A DNA stretch of 32,201 bases. Source: Candidatus Aenigmarchaeota archaeon CG_4_9_14_3_um_filter_37_18 (GTDB taxonomy: Archaea; Aenigmatarchaeota; Aenigmatarchaeia; CG10238-14). This document shows positions 27,489-32,201 of the stretch, piece by piece. A program made the position numbers and the translations under genes. The notes beneath the pieces are model-generated. The model was not told the DNA's origin, did no database searches, and saw only the letters and a list, made by a program, of their open reading frames with translations. The stretch is from positions 1 to 32,201 of the forward strand of contig PFTQ01000002.1 in the NCBI GenBank assembly GCA_002789635.1, read 5' to 3'. Within the stretch, counting starts at the first letter, position 1, and each line of letters starts with the position of its first letter.

Positions 27489-27986
27489 ATGGAAAAAATA
27501 CAAAATCAAAAACAACCCAAGCAAGAGCTGAGGGGAATAGTGAGAATACTCGGCTCAGACATGAAAGGGGAAAGAAACCTATACGTCTCGCTCCAGGGGA
27601 TAAAAGGTGTAGGCGCAAACTTGGCTAATGCTATTTGTAAAATAGGCAGCTTTGAAAGGAATAAAAAAGTCGGAACACTAACAGATCAAGATATCAAAAA
27701 AATAGAAGAAATATTAAAAGACCCGACAAAAGCTGGGATTCCTGAATGGATGTTCAACAGAAAAAAAGATCCGGAATCAGGGAAAAATATTCATATAACA
27801 GGTCCTGACCTCCCGTTTACTCATCAGCAGGATATAAAAGCAGAGATAAGACTGAAGAGTTATAAAGGCGTCAGGCATATGCTCGGACAGCCTGTAAGAG
27901 GCCAGAGAACTAGAAGTTCATTCAGAAAAGGCCGCAGCGTTGGTGTCGTAAGGAAAAAACAGCAGCCTACCAAGAAGAAAGAGTGA
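27489..27986 (+). CDS. rps13: Ribosomal protein S13
   Basis: ELRGIVRILGSDMKGERNLYVSLQGIKGVGANLANAIC..SYKGVRHMLGQPVRGQRTRSSFRKG. Confidence 0.97.
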   Translation: MEKIQNQKQPKQELRGIVRILGSDMKGERNLYVSLQGIKGVGANLANAICKIGSFERNKKVGTLTDQDIKKIEEILKDPTKAGIPEWMFNRKKDPESGKNIHITGPDLPFTHQQDIKAEIRLKSYKGVRHMLGQPVRGQRTRSSFRKGRSVGVVRKKQQPTKKKE

Positions 27987-27990
27987 TTAA

Positions 27991-28602
27991 ATGAGAAAGA
28001 TGAGAAGCATCATTAAAAAGCCATTAAGACCATGGGATAAAGAGAGAATAGATCAAGAAAAAAAACTTTTGCAGAAATACGGCTTAAGAAGAAAGAGAGA
28101 AATATGGAAAGTTGAGTCCATCCTCAGAAATTACAGGCACAGGGCCAGAGTTATCGAGGCAAAAGACGATAAAAATGGTGAAAAAATACTTTTAGATTAT
28201 CTTTATAAAATGGGCATAATTGAAAAGAGAGACGTTGATTTAGGTTCTGTTCTTGGGTTGAAAATAGATAACATCCTTAACAGGAGGTTGCAGACAATAG
28301 TCCTTGAAAAAGGCCTTGCAAATACAGCCACGCAATCCCGCCAATTGATAACCCATGGGCATATTGCTATTGATGAAAGAAGAACTGTATTCCCAAGCTA
28401 TCTTGTACCTAGGGATCTGGAAGGAAAAATCGAATATTATGGGAAGTTTACATTTGAAAAAATAGAGAAGCCAAAATCTAAGGCTGAACCAGAAGAAAAA
28501 CCCAAAATAGAAAGTGATATTCCAAAGAAAGAAAAGCCAGCCGAAGTTCAAGAAGCAAAGCCGAAAGAGCAACCAGAACCTGTCGAGAAAAAAGGTGAGT
28601 AA
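27991..28602 (+). CDS. rps4: Ribosomal protein S4
   Basis: S4 domain LNRRLQTIVLEKGLANTATQSRQLITHGHIAIDERRTVFPSYLVPRDLEGKIEYY; charged C-terminal tail. Confidence 0.96.
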   Translation: MRKMRSIIKKPLRPWDKERIDQEKKLLQKYGLRRKREIWKVESILRNYRHRARVIEAKDDKNGEKILLDYLYKMGIIEKRDVDLGSVLGLKIDNILNRRLQTIVLEKGLANTATQSRQLITHGHIAIDERRTVFPSYLVPRDLEGKIEYYGKFTFEKIEKPKSKAEPEEKPKIESDIPKKEKPAEVQEAKPKEQPEPVEKKGE

Positions 28603-29046
28603 TTGGTGAAAGAAATAAAGAGAAAACCGATTCAGAAAAAGTATGAGCTTAGGGGACTTAAGGAAGGTTCCTGGGGCGTTGCACATATTTTCTCAAGTGT
28701 TAATAATACTATCATTCATATCACGGACATTACATGCTCAGAAACTATTGCCAAATACTCTGGAGGCCAGATGACTTCCAAGGATAGGGAAAAGGGTGAT
28801 GCATTTCCTGCTTTGAAAGCTTCCAGCAAGGCTGCAGAAGAAGCAATGGAAAAAGGTATAATTGGCGTCAATATAAGAGTGAGAGGTAAAGGCGGGCATC
28901 ACAAGAAAGCACCAGGTAAGGGTGCGCAACCTGCTATCCGTGCATTAGCGAGGGCAGGCCTAAAAATAGGGTTAATAGAAGATACAACTCCGACTCCAAC
29001 GGACTCAACTCGCAAAAAAGGAGGTCGCCGTGGAAGAAGGGTCTAG
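28603..29046 (+). CDS. rps11: Ribosomal protein S11 (UUG start)
   Basis: [52 protein letters not shown]. Confidence 0.97.
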   Translation: MVKEIKRKPIQKKYELRGLKEGSWGVAHIFSSVNNTIIHITDITCSETIAKYSGGQMTSKDREKGDAFPALKASSKAAEEAMEKGIIGVNIRVRGKGGHHKKAPGKGAQPAIRALARAGLKIGLIEDTTPTPTDSTRKKGGRRGRRV

Positions 29047-29068
29047 TTATTAATTTATATACATTAAA

Positions 29069-30169
29069 CTAGATTTTTATAATATTTGGTATCCTACTAA
29101 AATCGTTAACAAAACAAAAATCCGAATTAACTACTGACTTTCTAATTATGTTCTTCACCATGAATTCCTTATCTTTTCTACATTTTATAGCAAATATCGT
29201 CATCAAATTTGGATTTTCTATTTTTAATAGCTGGAATCTGTGATCCACAAAAAACAATCTTCTTTCAATATCCGAAAATCTCTTTGTTAAGAAACTAGTT
29301 ACCTCAATTACAAAACTTGGGTTATCTGAATTAGGAACACTGAAATCTACATTAAACTCTTTTCTGAAACCACGTACAAAAGAATGGATATTGAAGGGGA
29401 TATTATTAGATTCTAATATTTTTTTAACTATTAACTCATCTGGTTCGAAAAAACTGAATTTTTTAAAGTTTTTCAGAGTTTTTTTCAAATCAACATTCCC
29501 CATGAGTTCAATCTCTTTAAACAATTCTTCTATATCAATCATTATCGATATTGCACTTTCTGGCATCATTCTAAACTCAAACGACTCCCATTTTCTGATA
29601 TGTCTAGAAGCGATTTTCAATAATGAACTGAATTTATTGATATTCATTCCAAAAATAACCCTAAAAACCACCAAAAATCTTGGGTTTCTTACTATTATGT
29701 TGGGATCAAATGATGTAAAATTTTTTGTTTCCTTTTTCAGTAAATTAAATTGAAAAATGAAATCCTTTTCGGTCATTTCAAAAATTCTCTTCAATTTAAA
29801 TTTTGGTTTTGGAAATTCAATGAAGAACTTGTTTCTTGCATTTCTACATTCTCTCCAATTCTTAATTACATCATCTATTTCTATCTTATTTTTTCTCAAA
29901 AATTCTCTCTCAAAAAATTCCGAAACCAAAATTCTATTAGAAATTATTTTAAATCCTTGCCTACCCGCTTCAAAATGCCTCACAAATTGTTTACCTTTGT
30001 CCAACTTATTGTTTAGATCTCTTTGCGATAGACCCAAACAACATCTTAAAATTATCAAAAACTGTGGATTCTCCAAAAATAATTCAGGTCTAATCTCTGT
30101 AAAATCGTTAGTTTTATTTCTGATTATTTCAAAAACATTCCGGAATTCTTTTTGGTTCACATCCCTCAA
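29069..30169 (-). CDS. Protein with two HTH-like domains and possible PD-(D/E)XK nuclease-like C-terminus
   Basis: RCCLGLSQRDLNNKLDKGKQFVRHFEAGRQG and RVIFGMNINKFSSLLKIASRHIRKWESFE are XRE-like; C-terminal FNVDFSVPNSDNPSFVIEVTS resembles a D-x(n)-ExT/K core. Confidence 0.5.
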   Translation of the reverse strand: MRDVNQKEFRNVFEIIRNKTNDFTEIRPELFLENPQFLIILRCCLGLSQRDLNNKLDKGKQFVRHFEAGRQGFKIISNRILVSEFFEREFLRKNKIEIDDVIKNWRECRNARNKFFIEFPKPKFKLKRIFEMTEKDFIFQFNLLKKETKNFTSFDPNIIVRNPRFLVVFRVIFGMNINKFSSLLKIASRHIRKWESFEFRMMPESAISIMIDIEELFKEIELMGNVDLKKTLKNFKKFSFFEPDELIVKKILESNNIPFNIHSFVRGFRKEFNVDFSVPNSDNPSFVIEVTSFLTKRFSDIERRLFFVDHRFQLLKIENPNLMTIFAIKCRKDKEFMVKNIIRKSVVNSDFCFVNDFSRIPNIIKI

Positions 30170-30548
30170 GTCATCAGGTATCCCAAGTCTATCACCAAAA
30201 ACAATTTTAACAAGCGGTATTAGATGCTTTTCGCAACCAATGTTGGAATGAATTCTAATAAGGAGGTAGTAGATATGTTATTTATGTCAAAATAAAACCT
30301 CTAATAGGACGAAAAAAATAGATAAGTTATTTTATACTTAAAAAAATCTTTTAGTGCTTGAAAAGTTAATTTTTCTGTAAAATAGATTATATTATACCAT
30401 ATTTAACAAAAATGAATCTAAATAATCCTTTATTGGGATGAAATAAAACCTTTAAAGTCTATTAAATTCATTAACTCCAAAACTAAAAACAAAAAGAGAA
30501 ACAAACTTAAACTTTAATAAACTAAAAATAATAGCATTTGGTGATATA

Positions 30549-31166
30549 TTGAAAGTAAAAATCTTGAAAAAATCCAACGAAAGAATAGAATTTGAAGTAG
30601 AAGGATTAACACCTGGATTAGCAGGAGAATTAAGGAGAATAATGCTTTCTGAGATCCCGACAATGGCTATAGAGTGGGTCGACTTCCACAAGAACGATTC
30701 GATCATCTGGGATGAAATAATCGCAAGCCGCCTTGGCCTGATACCGTTAGTTTTCAATTCTAAATTGTATGGGATGAAAGATGAGTGCAAATGCGACGGC
30801 AAAGGATGCAGCAGATGCCAGGTCATGCTAGCGTTAAAAAAGAAAGGCCCTTGCATGGTATATTCCGAGGATCTTAAATCATCTGACAAGGAAGTCAAGC
30901 CAATCTACGGCAAGATACCGATTGTCGAATTGATGGATAACCAGGAGTTGGAGTTTGAAGCGACTGCGGAGCTAGGATTAGGAAAAGTCCACGCTAAATG
31001 GCAAGGCGCGGTAGTTGGGTATGAAGCCAGCCCGAAAAAAGACAAATACACCTTTATAGTTGAAACGGCTTGTGGGTTAAGCGCTGAAGATGTTGTAAAA
31101 AAGAGTTTTGAAGTCCTTCAGGAAAAGTTGAAAGATTTTGGCACTGATGTGGCAAGATTAAAATAA
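30549..31166 (+). CDS. rpoD: DNA-directed RNA polymerase subunit D (UUG start)
   Basis: EVEGLTPGLAGELRRIMLSEIPTMAIEWVDFHKNDSIIWDEIIASRLGLIPL; insert with Cys motif ECKCDGKGCSRC. Confidence 0.96.
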   Translation: MKVKILKKSNERIEFEVEGLTPGLAGELRRIMLSEIPTMAIEWVDFHKNDSIIWDEIIASRLGLIPLVFNSKLYGMKDECKCDGKGCSRCQVMLALKKKGPCMVYSEDLKSSDKEVKPIYGKIPIVELMDNQELEFEATAELGLGKVHAKWQGAVVGYEASPKKDKYTFIVETACGLSAEDVVKKSFEVLQEKLKDFGTDVARLK

Positions 31167-31190
31167 CTAATCCTATAATATTAACTAGAC

Positions 31191-31322
31191 GCAGGGGTTG
31201 CCAAGTCTGGTCAAAGGCGCAGGATTCATTCGAATGCGAAACTCAGAATGCGAAACTTAAGAAAGCCACTTGGGAGATCCTGTCCGTTAGTCGGTCCGTG
31301 AGTTCGAATCTCACCCCCTGCA
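31191..31322 (+). tRNA. tRNA-Leu containing two introns; anticodon CAG or UAA depending on splice sites
   Basis: Acceptor GCAGGGG/CCCCTGC plus A73; Leu-type D arm GCCAAGTCTGGTCAAAGGC; stem CAGGA/TCCTG; long variable arm TGTCCGTTAGTCGGTCC; T arm GTGAG-TTCGAAT-CTCAC. BHB introns 31224-31240 + 31248-31276 (CAG) or 31224-31254 + 31262-31276 (UAA). Confidence 0.9.
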
Positions 31323-31432
31323 TCCTTGTTGTATCAGGGAGTACTGACCTATAATCTTCAGAATTTTTTGGATTTTGGGTATAGTGAAACATTATTAAGA
31401 CCCAACTCGTAATCTGGAGATATTATTTTGGA

Positions 31433-31456
31433 AACTCTTGAATTAGTTCAAGAGTT
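31433..31456. repeat. Perfect inverted repeat AACTCTTGAA-TTAG-TTCAAGAGTT
   Basis: 10-bp arms with 4-nt loop, intergenic, downstream of tRNA-Leu. Confidence 0.8.
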
Positions 31457-31490
31457 CAGAATTTTTGAGTATTTTATCAAAAATCTATAT

Positions 31491-31554
31491 TGTAGAAAGT
31501 ATAGGTTGAATAAATGAAATGTTTATATAGTAATTATACTACTATAGAATAGTG
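31491..31554 (+). promoter_or_regulatory. Conserved upstream region of the orphan gene, shared with 14667-14731
   Basis: TGTAGAAAGTATAGGTT-N13-GTTTATATAGTAAT..TACTATA..TAGTG. Confidence 0.65.
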
Positions 31555-31560
31555 AAAAAT

Positions 31561-32067
31561 ATGACTGGAACCAAAGTATCACCCCAATTGGCTGCTGATG
31601 TTGTAAAGATTTGTGTAGTTCCTTTTGGATTTTCCCACGAATTAGGAAATCCCTTACAACCTGGAAGTGGTTATCCTTATAGAACCGACGAAAGAGGTTT
31701 ATGGGGACACTACGAAGGTGAAGACAGATATACAAATAGAACTTTTTCAGAAGGACCAAGTGAATATTTCCCTAAATTTGAAGATAGAGTATTAAGACCA
31801 CTAGTTGCTGCTGTTCGTGGATGTTATGACCCTACACAACTTGAACAATTAAGACAATTTGATGTTCATTGGGGTTCAAAAGGATTGTTTTTAACATCTG
31901 ACCCACAACAAGCAGGTTCACAAGGTGCGGTATTCATAGACCCTTCAGATTATGACGCTTTCAGAAGAAGACTTGCTAACCCTTCAGTTCCATATTGGAA
32001 TGAGGTTAGAGACCAAGTTCTTGCAGGAACAGATTCAAGAAACCCATTAAGAAAATTAGTAGAATGA
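31561..32067 (+). CDS. Orphan protein, lysine-poor, about 168 aa
   Basis: ATG 31561 frame MTGTKVSPQLAADVVKICVVPFGFSHELGNPLQPGSGYPYRTDERG..; TATA-like box GTTTATATAG upstream. Confidence 0.6.
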   Translation: MTGTKVSPQLAADVVKICVVPFGFSHELGNPLQPGSGYPYRTDERGLWGHYEGEDRYTNRTFSEGPSEYFPKFEDRVLRPLVAAVRGCYDPTQLEQLRQFDVHWGSKGLFLTSDPQQAGSQGAVFIDPSDYDAFRRRLANPSVPYWNEVRDQVLAGTDSRNPLRKLVE

Positions 32068-32121
32068 TTGATTTTTTCCTTTTCTCTTAATTTTTCTTTA
32101 ATTCCCTAAAAAACAACTTTA

Positions 32122-32138
32122 TGAGTCATTTAGACTCA
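32122..32138. repeat. Inverted repeat TGAGTC-ATTTA-GACTCA
   Basis: 6-bp arms, 5-nt loop, downstream of the orphan ORF; possible terminator or operator. Confidence 0.4.
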
Positions 32139-32201
32139 AACAGAATCTCCGAATGAAGTCCAGAAATTAGAATGGGCGTGAGAGCAATAAGCTCCCAGAG
32201 C

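Noticed and set aside
1782-31546. Single TrmB regulon linking 1782-1798 with the orphan promoter repeats at 14675-14695 and 31526-31546
   Set aside because: Half-sites look alike (ATAGT/ACTAT) but the spacers differ (5 versus 9 nt), and AT-rich TATA contexts make chance similarity likely.
1-32201. CRISPR array, rRNA, prophage or complete transposon
   Set aside because: No regularly spaced repeats, rRNA-like sequence, structural phage genes or transposase/integrase found by inspection.
32165-32201. Possible structured RNA at the window end (GGGCGTGAGAGCAATAAGCTCCCAGAGC)
   Set aside because: Short hairpin-like segment truncated by the window edge; not enough sequence to support a call.

Overview
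This is an AT-rich archaeal chromosomal segment. The compact, lysine-rich small proteins and the gene set suggest a DPANN-type lineage, but that is inference. It carries mostly housekeeping genes: ATP-dependent DNA ligase, ThrRS, GluRS, CCA-adding enzyme, Elp3, a Ncs6/TtuA-type tRNA thiolase, ribosomal proteins L7Ae-S28e-L24e and S13-S4-S11, and RNA polymerase subunit D. These are interspersed with accessory genes: a LAGLIDADG endonuclease, two HTH proteins with possible nuclease domains, a Pif1-WYL helicase, a DUF5320/EncFtn-like/DsrE/DUF134 redox module, and orphan ORFs. The strongest result is that all three tRNA genes in the window (Gln-UUG, Ala-GGC, Leu) each appear to hold two small introns. 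All six junction pairs can be folded by eye into bulge-helix-bulge (BHB) motifs. In tRNA-Leu a 14-nt tandem duplication creates two alternative anticodon loops (CTCAGAA = CAG, CTTAAGA = UAA), both reachable from the same outer splice sites. Other notable observations: an apparent AUA start codon for S28e in frame right after the L7Ae stop; a three-copy intergenic repeat of about 100-120 bp bracketing gene cassettes; 16-nt palindromic operators in front of the DUF5320 and EncFtn-like genes; two lysine-poor orphan genes sharing a ~65-bp upstream region; an opposite-strand gene splitting the S11-rpoD operon; and a secreted CX8C-repeat protein. All calls come from reading the sequence, with no database searches.
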